Shown: positions 27,064-34,214 of the stretch, one piece after another
How positions within the stretch are numbered: the first letter of the stretch is position 1
Layout of the letters: every line of letters begins with the position of its first letter
Assembly (NCBI GenBank): GCA_028696455.1
Contig: JAQVGZ010000012.1
Span: 1-45,018, forward strand
Length of the DNA: 45,018 nucleotides
Direction: 5' to 3'
From: Desulfotomaculaceae bacterium
GTDB taxonomy: Bacteria > Bacillota > Desulfotomaculia > Desulfotomaculales > Pelotomaculaceae
The notes under the pieces: model-generated
The model's input: the letters and a program-made list of their open reading frames with translations, nothing else
The model's database searches: none
Told to the model about the DNA's origin: nothing
Position numbers and translations under genes: made by a program

Positions 27064-27495
27064 TTAAAATCCAAAGTCAACAATCTTTTCCGCTATTTCC
27101 TCATAGGAGGTGGCTGCTTTAGCTCGATAAACTTCCCATACCTTAGCAGACCAAATTTCAACGCGGTTTGAAACACCAATAACAACAGCATCTCTTTCTA
27201 TTTTGGCATACTCACGCAAATTACCTGGTATTAATACTCTTCCCTGTTTATCCACTTCACACTCACTAGCTCCCGAGAAAAAAAACCGAACGAAGGCCCG
27301 GGCATCACCCCTGGTAAAGGGAAGCGACTTAAGCTTCTGTTCCAGATCCTGCCACTCCTGGCAGGGATACGCGAACAGACAGCCATCGAGACCTTTTGTT
27401 AAAATAAAAAGGTCTCCCAGGCCTTCTCGGAGACGGGCTGGTATAAAAAGCCTTCCTTTTGCATCTACGCTGTGCTGGTATTCTCCCATAAACAT
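27064..27495 (-). CDS. mraZ: Transcriptional regulator MraZ
   Basis: A 143-residue protein, exactly family length, built from two SpoVT/AbrB-like halves each carrying the motif [14 protein letters not shown] (about 12-25) and [14 protein letters not shown] (about 83-96). MraZ binds repeated boxes before its own gene and controls the dcw operon. I chose ATG 27495 ([14 protein letters not shown]), the usual N-terminus, with TGAGG upstream; the longer frame to 27552 runs through the operator repeats. It is the first gene of the cluster. Confidence 0.96.
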   Translation of the reverse strand: MFMGEYQHSVDAKGRLFIPARLREGLGDLFILTKGLDGCLFAYPCQEWQDLEQKLKSLPFTRGDARAFVRFFFSGASECEVDKQGRVLIPGNLREYAKIERDAVVIGVSNRVEIWSAKVWEVYRAKAATSYEEIAEKIVDFGF

Positions 27496-27526
27496 GGCAG
27501 TTTGCCTCATTAAACAATTTAACGAT

Positions 27527-27550
27527 CCACTACCCACCACTTTCCACCAC
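27527..27550 (-). promoter_or_regulatory. MraZ operator: three GTGG boxes at exact 10-bp period
   Basis: GTGG (minus strand) occurs at 27547-27550, 27537-27540 and 27527-27530, one per helical turn, the first two as GTGGTGG. MraZ operators in E. coli and Mycoplasma are likewise runs of short direct repeats spaced about one turn, including AAAGTGG-type boxes; AAAGTGG itself occurs here. The array lies 32-55 bp before the mraZ start, just past the promoter. Confidence 0.8.
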
Positions 27551-27557
27551 AATTAAT

Positions 27558-27587
27558 TCTATATTTGAACGCGAACTCCTTTTACAA
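27558..27587 (-). promoter_or_regulatory. Candidate promoter of the dcw operon
   Basis: TTGTAA (27582-27587), 18 bases, then TATAGA (27558-27563) on the minus strand. Transcription would start at about the first MraZ box, so bound MraZ would cover the start site. Confidence 0.5.
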
Positions 27588-27627
27588 AACTTATATTAGT
27601 TAAAAAATTTAATAAATGTTATAAAGA

Positions 27628-27659
27628 TAAAAAACCGGACGGTCAAAGATCCGTCCGGT
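27628..27659 (-). terminator. Terminator after the PHP phosphatase gene
   Basis: ACCGGACGG and CCGTCCGGT form a perfect 9-bp GC-rich stem with a 8-base loop, followed by a T-run on the minus strand. It insulates the dcw operon from the gene upstream. Confidence 0.9.
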
Positions 27660-27710
27660 AATCCACAATCTCTATTGATTTCTACTGAAACTAATCAATA
27701 ATTATTACCA

Positions 27711-28514
27711 TTACAGCATGTTATTTATAATCCTATCCCTGCGTTTGAAAGAAGCAATTTCCGAATAACCGGCAGCCTTAAGAAAATTAACTGCCTCAGG
27801 CAATCCCGCGCCTACCTGTTCCGGGTGATGGGCGTCAGAACCTAATGTCACCTCTACCCCCTGGCTAAAAGCTGCCCTCAAAAAGCCCGGCGCAGGATAA
27901 ATCTCCTGAACCGGGCACCTAAGTCCTGCGGTATTAACCTCCATGCATACTCCTGCCCTTTTAAATATTTGCACAGTATCTTCATACAGTGGCATCAGGT
28001 CCTGCGAAGGTAAATAATTAAATTTCTTAATCAAGTCCGGGTGGGCCATAATGTCAAATAAGCCAGTCATGGCAGCCTGCTGGATCAGGGTAAAATATCT
28101 TTCATACAATTCCCAGATATCCCACTGGCTGTACCTGTCTATCTCTTCCTGATTGTCGAAGCTCCAACCATCAATAAAATGGACTGATCCAATAACGTAA
28201 TCGAAAGGATACGCCTTTAAGAGTTTTTCTAATTTACTTTCGCAACCCGGGACATAATCAGCTTCCACGCCCAATTTAACCCGCACCGGACTCGTTTCCT
28301 GCAACCTTTGTACCGCATCGACATATACGGGTAGATCTGCCTCCGTCATGGCATAACCGACGGGTATAGCCGCAGGGGGCAGAAAGTAAAGAGGCAGGTG
28401 GTCGGAAAAGCCGATTTCCTCCAGCCCATCCCTGATAGCCACAGCAAGGTAATCCTCAAGGTCACCTGTTGCATGTCCGCACATTTTAGTGTGAATATGG
28501 TAGTCTGTGATCAC
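27711..28514 (-). CDS. hisK: PHP-domain histidinol-phosphatase family protein
   Basis: A 267-residue PHP phosphoesterase of the HisK/HisJ type, which dephosphorylates histidinol phosphate using a trinuclear metal site. Metal ligands are visible in DYHIHTKMCGHATG (residues 4-17), GFSDHLP, GVEADYVPG, GSVHFIDG, MAHPDLIKKF and LGSDAHHPE. The start is GTG 28514 with AAAGGTC upstream. No other his gene is nearby, so the specific substrate is less certain than the family. It has its own strong terminator. Confidence 0.85.
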   Translation of the reverse strand: MITDYHIHTKMCGHATGDLEDYLAVAIRDGLEEIGFSDHLPLYFLPPAAIPVGYAMTEADLPVYVDAVQRLQETSPVRVKLGVEADYVPGCESKLEKLLKAYPFDYVIGSVHFIDGWSFDNQEEIDRYSQWDIWELYERYFTLIQQAAMTGLFDIMAHPDLIKKFNYLPSQDLMPLYEDTVQIFKRAGVCMEVNTAGLRCPVQEIYPAPGFLRAAFSQGVEVTLGSDAHHPEQVGAGLPEAVNFLKAAGYSEIASFKRRDRIINNML

Positions 28515-28594
28515 TTCTATCAGACCTTTCCTTGAATCTCTCTAATTAAACGTTTAAATTCTTTGGAGAATATCAACCATGCCACCAAGATAAA

Positions 28595-28636
28595 TAAAAA
28601 ATTCCATACCAATACTTTTCAGCTAAGGTGTGGAAT
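28595..28636 (-). terminator. Terminator after fur
   Basis: TTCCATACC (28602-28610) and GGTGTGGAA (28627-28635) pair with one wobble position; a six-base T-run follows on the minus strand. It lies 22 bp past the fur stop codon. Confidence 0.8.
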
Positions 28637-28657
28637 AACAGCAATTGGGCGCCACAA

Positions 28658-29095
28658 TCAAACACAGTTTTTGCAAAGACCAAATATCTTCAATTGGTGG
28701 TTAGTTATAGTAAAGTTGTGCTTCCGGCTCACTCTAATTTCTAGATCCTCTAGTAAATCTTCATTTACTTCAATGATAGCACCGCATTTTGTACAAATGA
28801 GATGGTGATGGTAATGGTTTAACCCTTCCTCCCTACCGAATTCATAGCGCTTGCGTCCATCTCCAAAATCCATGCTGTGGATGATTTCAATCTCCTGAAA
28901 TAGCTCCAGGTTACGGTATACCGTAGCTATTCCTATATCCGAATCATTTCTCTTCACCAGATTATATACATCCTCAGCACATAAGTGATTTCCCTTGTTT
29001 TCCAGGAGTACTTTTAAAATATGCTCCCGGCTTCTAGTAAATTTACAATCTTTCTCTTTCAGTTTTTCGCCGATATCATAAATAACTTTATTCAC
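28658..29095 (-). CDS. fur: Fur family transcriptional regulator (Fur-like)
   Basis: A 145-residue metalloregulator. The winged helix spans about residues 10-80 with CKFTRSREHILKVLL and IGIATVYRNLELF; then the metal region KRYEFGREEGLNHYHHHLIC and two CxxC pairs (CTKCG and CKNC) for the structural zinc. A glutamate in RYEF, where PerR has an aspartate, favours iron-sensing Fur over PerR. GTG 29095 follows GGTGGTGG and is my start; a GTG at 29107 is possible. Two strong Fur boxes before feoA in this window are its likely targets. Confidence 0.87.
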   Translation of the reverse strand: MNKVIYDIGEKLKEKDCKFTRSREHILKVLLENKGNHLCAEDVYNLVKRNDSDIGIATVYRNLELFQEIEIIHSMDFGDGRKRYEFGREEGLNHYHHHLICTKCGAIIEVNEDLLEDLEIRVSRKHNFTITNHQLKIFGLCKNCV

Positions 29096-29108
29096 TAAAA
29101 CCACCACC

Positions 29109-29156
29109 AGTATAATACTTTTCTTGTAGTATAAGTAAAGCTCCTATATATGTCAA
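29109..29156 (-). promoter_or_regulatory. Consensus promoter of fur with a palindrome before the start codon
   Basis: TTGACA (29151-29156), exactly 17 bases, TATACT (29128-29133): a near-perfect sigma-A promoter on the minus strand. Just downstream, AGTATAATACT (29109-29119) is a perfect 11-bp palindrome at the start of the transcript, and it also repeats the AGTATA of the -10 region. It could be an operator, but it is not a Fur consensus box. Confidence 0.8.
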
Positions 29157-29189
29157 CATAAGACCAGCCTTGATCATAGATTTGGGAAA

Positions 29190-30401
29190 CTAATAGTATT
29201 TACGCCTGTTATACTGGACATAGTGACGCCGCCGGACATGACTGTGGTAACGAACAATTGACCGCAAGGTTAAAAGTGCCGCAACTACCAATACCCAAGG
29301 CCACCACATAAATAGTATTTTTCTTTGTACAGCCTGATTACTTACTAGGGATACTTTACCGATCTCCTGCTCTCCGATATAATACATTACTTCACCTAAT
29401 TCATCCCCTGCCTCAATCGGTGCAGTAATCTTTTCCTTTAGCTTTACTTCTTTTCTTATTACGAATGGCTCATCCCGGGAAATATTATAAGTTAGTGAGT
29501 AACCGGCCAGGGCGGATATTGTATCAGACACCCCATACCTAACCCGAACATCTGTAATATGGCTCCCACTTTCAGCAACTTTGATGAGTTCAAAATTATT
29601 AAACCCGTAGTCTAAAAGTGTCGAGGTATCGTTCCAAATACTGTTTCCCTCACTGCCAAGAACCACTGTAATTAACTCCCTGCCCTGCCTAACTGCAGCA
29701 GCGACCAGGCACTGTCTGGCAGCTTCCGTATAACCAGTCTTAATACCGACAGCACCATCATAGCGCCAGAGCAGTTTATTAGAGTTCAACAGATAAGTTT
29801 GTGCCTTTGGGTCCTCACGCTGGATGGTTTTCGTTTTAGTAGCCACTATCTTCCGGAACTCCTCATTCTTCATGGCATGACAGGCAATCAGGGACAGATC
29901 GTAAGCAGTAGTATAATGCTCGGGATCTGGCAGCCCGTTGGGGTTTTTGAAGTGGGTATTAACCGCCCCAAGTCCAGCCACCTTTTCATTCATCAACCTA
30001 ATAAATCCATCTACGGTGCTGTCATAATGACTGGCAATGGCAACCGCTGCATCGTTTCCCGAAATCAACAGCAGAGAATACAAAAGGTGCTCCATAGAAA
30101 TTACTTCACCCTCCTGCAGACCGATCGCTGATCCCTCAATATTACATGCATTCCTTGGGATAGTCACCAAATCGGAAAGCTGGAAGTTTTCTAGGGCGAT
30201 AATGGCCGTAAGGGTTTTTGTTGTGCTGGCCGGGTACATTCTCTGGTGCGGGTTTTTTTCAAAAAGCACTTGTCCATTTTTACTGTCAATAACTACTGCA
30301 GCTTGCCCCACTATTTCAGGCCCGGCAAAGGCGAGTGGTAAACCTGATAAAATTAGTAAAGGTAATACAAAAAAGACCAACAGGCCTTTTTGATAGTGCA
30401 T
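29190..30401 (-). CDS. dacF: D-alanyl-D-alanine carboxypeptidase (S11, DacF/DacB-like)
   Basis: A 403-residue low-molecular-weight PBP that trims the terminal D-Ala of stem peptides. It has an N-terminal signal peptide (LLVFFVLPLLILSGLPLAFA), the SxxK motif S59-T-T-K62, SGNDAAVAIA, and KTG in GIKTGYTEAARQCL. A C-terminal beta domain is followed by a membrane helix (MWWPWVLVVAALLTLRSIV) and a basic tail. That places the enzyme outside the cell, anchored at its C-terminus. ATG 30401 follows GGGTGA. An extended -10, TGCTATAAT, lies about 50 bp upstream (30447-30452). The sporulation-type symbol is a guess from resemblance. Confidence 0.9.
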   Translation of the reverse strand: MHYQKGLLVFFVLPLLILSGLPLAFAGPEIVGQAAVVIDSKNGQVLFEKNPHQRMYPASTTKTLTAIIALENFQLSDLVTIPRNACNIEGSAIGLQEGEVISMEHLLYSLLLISGNDAAVAIASHYDSTVDGFIRLMNEKVAGLGAVNTHFKNPNGLPDPEHYTTAYDLSLIACHAMKNEEFRKIVATKTKTIQREDPKAQTYLLNSNKLLWRYDGAVGIKTGYTEAARQCLVAAAVRQGRELITVVLGSEGNSIWNDTSTLLDYGFNNFELIKVAESGSHITDVRVRYGVSDTISALAGYSLTYNISRDEPFVIRKEVKLKEKITAPIEAGDELGEVMYYIGEQEIGKVSLVSNQAVQRKILFMWWPWVLVVAALLTLRSIVRYHSHVRRRHYVQYNRRKYY

Positions 30402-30491
30402 GCTGTTTCACCCAAATAGATAACTTTTAATAATTCTGGACAATTAATTATAGCATACAATTCACATGTTAGATCCGGGTAAAATACGATC

Positions 30492-30523
30492 TTAAGCTGC
30501 CCTTTTCGGCTGAAACAGCTTAA
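30492..30523 (-). terminator. Hairpin at the end of the feo operon
   Basis: TTAAGCTG and CAGCTTAA form a perfect 8-bp stem around a 16-base loop. On the minus strand it is followed by ATCGTATTTT, a weak U-tract. It overlaps the stop codon of the disrupted small ORF downstream of feoB. Confidence 0.55.
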
Positions 30524-30613
30524 TCACGGCCATGATAGCGGCTAAAACCAGAATACCCCCCCAAACAGTGCCGTAACTTGCACAGAGTCAGGCCTGCTAA
30601 ATGCTTCCAACAA
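30492..30613 (-). pseudogene. Disrupted or slippage-dependent small membrane ORF downstream of feoB
   Basis: Just after feoB, TTG at 30613 or 30610 opens EAFSRPDSVQVTALFGG, which runs into a run of seven G residues (plus-strand C at 30556-30562) and soon stops. In the next frame the same spot continues ILVLAAIMAVIKLFQPKRAA and a stop at 30492. One extra G would join both parts into a ~40-residue protein with one membrane helix and a basic end. It could be a decayed gene, a base-calling slip in the homopolymer, or a gene expressed through slippage. No known FeoB-associated Cys-rich motif is present. Confidence 0.4.
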
Positions 30614-30625
30614 GCGGGTTGCTGC

Positions 30626-32434
30626 TCATCCAATAATAAAGGCCATTACATAAACAATTGCCCAGACAAACAATCCCTCTCGCCAGCCACGCTCCTTTAA
30701 AATTACCATTGTTGAAGCAATACAAGGCACTGTTAGGGAAAGGGTAAGCATCACGATAAAATTTTGGAGAGGGAGCATCTGCAAACTTAAAACAGCGGCA
30801 GCACCAAATTCCTTCCTAATTAAACCCATGATAAAAATGTCCGCCACCTCTGCAGGCAGATGGAGCCAGCTTACTGTTACCGGCGCTAGAAGGTTTCTTA
30901 AACTCCACAAAATACCATATGCATCTAACAGGCTTAACATCAAAGCCCCTCCGGCAAATATGGGAAAAGCCTCTCTAATAAACTGGTATGATTTAGTCCA
31001 GGTCTTTTTCCAAACATTTTGCAGACCGGGCAGCCGCAAGGGCGGTAATTCGATCAGTAAGGGAGACGACCTGCCGGGTAAAAAGCGCTGCAACAATACG
31101 CCGGCGCCAACAACAATGACAAACATAAATAAAAGGTAAAGCAACATGAAATACTGGCTTGTACCGGCAAGAACCGCAGTAATAATGGCTAACTGAGCGG
31201 AGCAGGGGATGCCTAGCGCCAGGAGAAAAGTTGAGATCCGCCGCTCCCGCTCAGTTCCCAGCATTCTGGTAGTAATTAATGCCATCGTCACACAGCCAAA
31301 ACCAAGAATTAGAGGAATAATAGCCTGACCATTCAAACCGAGACTGCTCATAGTGCGGTCCACCAGAATGGCAGTACGGGGGAGATATCCAGTATCCTCC
31401 AAAACGGATAGGACCAGGAAAATACCCAGTACTAGCGGGAGTAAAAGCCCGATTAAATAAGTAACAGTTAAAGTCAGCACCCCGTACTGACCGGCCAAGA
31501 CCGTGTTTAAAACTGATTCTGGCGGGATAAACCAACCCACTATGAACCGGATTGCCGGCTCATAATAGGCAACCATCACATTGTCGGCCAGATCAATTAC
31601 AAATTGAGCTAGAAAAACTCCCACCAGTTCATACACAATCCACAGAACCAGGGCCAAAATTGGTAAACCTGTTAACGGTTGTAACATCCAGTTCCCTAAC
31701 CTGGCAGCAATGCTCTTGCTCTTGTATACTTCTTTGACAACTTGCTCTGCAATCAGATTTGCTCTACTCCGGCGTTCGCGAAAAATGGTTTCCCGTCCGG
31801 TTCCAACTGCTAGTCCCAGGCGCTGCCCGATCTCTTTATCTCCTTCAAGAAGAAATAGCGCCTCTCTTCTGCCTGCCTGTTGACTCACCTTTTTTAGAGC
31901 TTCCATTACTGCCGGATCAACAAGGCCGGGCCGGGCAAAATACATTCCTTTCTTTAATGCGTCTATACCATGCTTATTCACGGCATCAGTAGGAAATACC
32001 CGCACACCTAACAGCTTCTCTAAAAGAGCTACATTTATTTTAAGCCCTTCCTGTAAAGCTTCGTCAATCATATTCAGGGCTACGACGACGGGAATACCCA
32101 GATCAATTAGCTGTAAGGTAAAAAATAAATCCCGGTTTATATGGACCGAGTTAACAACATTAATCACCAGATCAGCTGCCAGGATAATATCCCTGGTAAC
32201 CCTTTCCTCCTCACTCGAGGAAGTGAGGCCATAAACCCCCGGTGTATCGATTATAACATCACCTTTATAGCGGCCGCAGGCCATACCAAGTGTCGTCCCG
32301 GAGTAATTTGAAACGTCTACGTAAAGCCCGGTCAGGTTATTAAAAATAGCGGACTTACCAACATTAGGATTACCAGCCACAACTATCTTTTTACCGCCGG
32401 GTGGAATCTTAGTTTCTATACCACCACTCTCCAC
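30626..32434 (-). CDS. feoB: Ferrous iron transport protein B (FeoB), short divergent form
   Basis: A 602-residue GTP-gated Fe(II) permease. The N-terminal G domain has GNPNVGKSAIF (G1), DTPGVYGLTS (G3) and ALNMIDEA (G4). The C-terminal half holds eight or so membrane helices with two Gate regions. Where classical FeoB has GFGCNVPA and SCSARLP, this protein has GFGCVTMALITTR and PCSAQLA, marking a distinct FeoB subgroup; it is also shorter than the ~660-770 of common forms. GTG 32434 follows GGAGGTG. It is 32 bp after feoA under Fur boxes, so iron is the likely substrate. Confidence 0.9.
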   Translation of the reverse strand: MESGGIETKIPPGGKKIVVAGNPNVGKSAIFNNLTGLYVDVSNYSGTTLGMACGRYKGDVIIDTPGVYGLTSSSEEERVTRDIILAADLVINVVNSVHINRDLFFTLQLIDLGIPVVVALNMIDEALQEGLKINVALLEKLLGVRVFPTDAVNKHGIDALKKGMYFARPGLVDPAVMEALKKVSQQAGRREALFLLEGDKEIGQRLGLAVGTGRETIFRERRSRANLIAEQVVKEVYKSKSIAARLGNWMLQPLTGLPILALVLWIVYELVGVFLAQFVIDLADNVMVAYYEPAIRFIVGWFIPPESVLNTVLAGQYGVLTLTVTYLIGLLLPLVLGIFLVLSVLEDTGYLPRTAILVDRTMSSLGLNGQAIIPLILGFGCVTMALITTRMLGTERERRISTFLLALGIPCSAQLAIITAVLAGTSQYFMLLYLLFMFVIVVGAGVLLQRFLPGRSSPLLIELPPLRLPGLQNVWKKTWTKSYQFIREAFPIFAGGALMLSLLDAYGILWSLRNLLAPVTVSWLHLPAEVADIFIMGLIRKEFGAAAVLSLQMLPLQNFIVMLTLSLTVPCIASTMVILKERGWREGLFVWAIVYVMAFIIG

Positions 32435-32466
32435 ACCACCATCACCTCCACATAATCATGCTAACC

Positions 32467-32688
32467 CTACAATAGCTCAACAGAGATGACTTTAGCCAGA
32501 CTCCTGCCAATTGCAATCTCCTGTTTATCTTTAGCTACCACAACCGGGCCCGCCGGCACAACTTCCCGGCAGGTTACAACCGCTCCTTCAGAGATGCCAA
32601 AGCATATTGCTTTAACCCTAATTTGCTCGTTAGGAATCCCCGTTATTTTTATTTTTTGCCCTTTTTTTGCTTTATCCAGAGTAATCAC
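32467..32688 (-). CDS. feoA: FeoA family protein
   Basis: A 73-residue SH3-like FeoA protein, the partner of FeoB. The core reads LDKAKKGQKIKITGIPNE, GISEGAVVTCREV and AIGRSLAKVISVEL, typical of the family. I chose GTG 32688 with GAGGTGA four bases upstream; longer frames reach back into the promoter and Fur boxes. It is the first gene of feoAB. Confidence 0.92.
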   Translation of the reverse strand: MITLDKAKKGQKIKITGIPNEQIRVKAICFGISEGAVVTCREVVPAGPVVVAKDKQEIAIGRSLAKVISVELL

Positions 32689-32709
32689 AAGATCACCTCG
32701 GTAATCTAG

Positions 32710-32728
32710 AATGATAATCATTATCATT
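32710..32728. promoter_or_regulatory. Fur box 1 (perfect 7-1-7)
   Basis: TGATAATCATTATCA (32712-32726) matches the Fur 7-1-7 consensus TGATAATNATTATCA at every position and is extended to a 19-bp palindrome. It lies between the feoA promoter and its start codon, a position suited to blocking transcription when iron is high. Confidence 0.92.
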
Positions 32729-32757
32729 GGGATGATAGACCTAATCACTCTAAAAAA

Positions 32758-32786
32758 ATTATATACGAGACTTATGGTAAAATCAA
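32758..32786 (-). promoter_or_regulatory. Promoter of feoAB
   Basis: TTGATT (32781-32786), exactly 17 bases, TATAAT (32758-32763) on the minus strand. It is bracketed by Fur boxes on both sides. Confidence 0.85.
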
Positions 32787-32794
32787 TACACAAT

Positions 32795-32815
32795 TAATAA
32801 TCATTATCATTATCA
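32795..32815. promoter_or_regulatory. Fur box 2 (overlapping ATTATC repeats)
   Basis: TAATAATCATTATCA (32795-32809) matches the 7-1-7 Fur consensus with one mismatch, and a second register shifted by six bases also fits the right half. It lies just upstream of the feoA -35 and 160 bp from the divergent MFS gene, so it could affect both. Confidence 0.85.
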
Positions 32816-32850
32816 TATATTATACTGAAGGTATTGCAATTGTTCCCTCT

Positions 32851-32880
32851 CCTACCATTGTGTAGTATAATAGCGGTAGG
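32851..32880 (+). promoter_or_regulatory. Inverted repeat around the -10 of the MFS gene
   Basis: CCTACC (32851-32856) and GGTAGG (32875-32880) flank TATAAT (32866-32871), a likely -10 for the plus-strand MFS gene. The -35 is weak. A repressor or activator dimer could bind across the -10. Confidence 0.45.
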
Positions 32881-32974
32881 TTAGACATTTATGGCAATGT
32901 TCTCACTGGTGGTTTTAAGATCATATTAAGTCAGTTTACTGTTTGCCCGCTTTCGTAAAGGAGTGGCTTAATTC

Positions 32975-34165
32975 TTGCACTTACTTAAGAATATTCTAGC
33001 TTCCCCCCGAGTACCTGGCCTTTTGCTGTTGCTCTTTTTAATAGAATTTGTTCGTGGCGCTTTTTTCCTCACTTTTCTTTCTCTTTACGCAGTCAATTAT
33101 TTAAGTATATCAGTCGCGGTGGCAGGCTTTGCCGTATCAGCCCACTACCTCACAGAAACACTTTTTAAGGGCGCAGCTGGCTGGCAGTTAGATCGCCGCG
33201 AGCCGGTAATACTACAGGGTGGACTGCTGCTGGGCCTGGCCGCGCTTTTGTTAATCAAGCTGTACCCCTCAGCGCTTATTCTGACCATTGGCTCAGCTTT
33301 ATTTGGTCTGGGCGCATCGCCAGTCTGGCTTGCCGTAATCAGTGGGGTGGCGCCGGTTCAACTGCAGGACCGGGCTGCCCGGATGGGTGTTGTTTTCACA
33401 GTGTGGTTGGCCGGCTGCGGCAGCGGACCCGTGATAATTAACTTTTTTATTGCCAGGGATTATGACCTGGCCTTTTGGCTATTAATTGCCCTTTGGAGCT
33501 GTGCCTTAATTACAGCAATAGCGCTTCCTCTAAAGGCAGCCGGCAATAATAACAGCAGTGCCCCGGGTTTGACCTTCTGGCATGCAATTTCCAAGTTAAT
33601 AAAGAACCAGATAGTGACAAAAATACTTCTGCCAGGAATGTTTCTTCAAACTATGACTGGAGGGATCCTCCTGCCCCTGCTGCCAGTTTTCGCACAGAAT
33701 AAAATCGGACTTAGCCCGGAGCAGTATGCCCTGCTGCTCCTGTGCGGAGGGGCAGCAGCAGCCCTTTCCTTTTTGCCGATGGGTCGCCTGGCCGATTATA
33801 TCAGGCTAAGATATTTGCTGAGCGCTGGTTTTGGCATGATGGCCTTTTCCCTGGCAGCGTTTTCTATCGCCCAGGGGGTCTTAAGCGCGTTCCTCTTGGC
33901 TGCCCTGGTAGGGTTCTCCTATGCCATAGTCCTTCCAGCCTGGAACAATCTACTGGCCAGGACAATCCCCCCGGAAAGACAGGCTACCGGATGGGGTGTC
34001 TTTTCTACAATAGAAGGAATGGGTATCGCCATAGGCTCGGCTATAGGAGGGGTAGTGGCAAAATATTTAGGAATTCAGTTTGCCATCTTTCTGTGTACAA
34101 GCTTACTGGCAATCATGTGCTGCTTTTATTTCTTATATCCCGTAGAAAAGATTTTTAGCAAGTAA
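32975..34165 (+). CDS. Major facilitator superfamily (MFS) transporter
   Basis: A 396-residue protein with about twelve membrane helices in two bundles of six, typical of MFS drug or metabolite carriers. The N-terminal half has FFLTFLSLYAVNYL and the loop after helix 2 reads KGAAGWQLDRREP, a variant of the MFS GxxxDR motif. The substrate cannot be assigned. The start is TTG 32975 after AAAGGAG at eight bases. It is followed by the deacetylase gene 49 bp on, so both may be one transcript, the only plus-strand unit in the window. Confidence 0.85.
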   Translation: MHLLKNILASPRVPGLLLLLFLIEFVRGAFFLTFLSLYAVNYLSISVAVAGFAVSAHYLTETLFKGAAGWQLDRREPVILQGGLLLGLAALLLIKLYPSALILTIGSALFGLGASPVWLAVISGVAPVQLQDRAARMGVVFTVWLAGCGSGPVIINFFIARDYDLAFWLLIALWSCALITAIALPLKAAGNNNSSAPGLTFWHAISKLIKNQIVTKILLPGMFLQTMTGGILLPLLPVFAQNKIGLSPEQYALLLLCGGAAAALSFLPMGRLADYIRLRYLLSAGFGMMAFSLAAFSIAQGVLSAFLLAALVGFSYAIVLPAWNNLLARTIPPERQATGWGVFSTIEGMGIAIGSAIGGVVAKYLGIQFAIFLCTSLLAIMCCFYFLYPVEKIFSK

Positions 34166-34214
34166 GCTATATGAAGTATAGTAAATAATGTTCCTTAAGA
34201 ACGGAGTAACTGGC

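Noticed and set aside
29109-29119. Fur or PerR autoregulatory box at the fur start
   Set aside because: The palindrome AGTATAATACT does not match TGATAATNATTATCA or TTATAATNATTATAA well enough; kept only as an unassigned palindrome.
30037-30393. A 118-codon plus-strand ORF antisense to the D,D-carboxypeptidase gene
   Set aside because: Shadow frame of a well-supported gene with all catalytic motifs on the other strand.
30599-30628. FeoB stop UGA as a second selenocysteine codon
   Set aside because: The frame continues 27 codons after UGA, but without a conserved cysteine position or a SECIS-like hairpin. The stop is in a normal place for FeoB.
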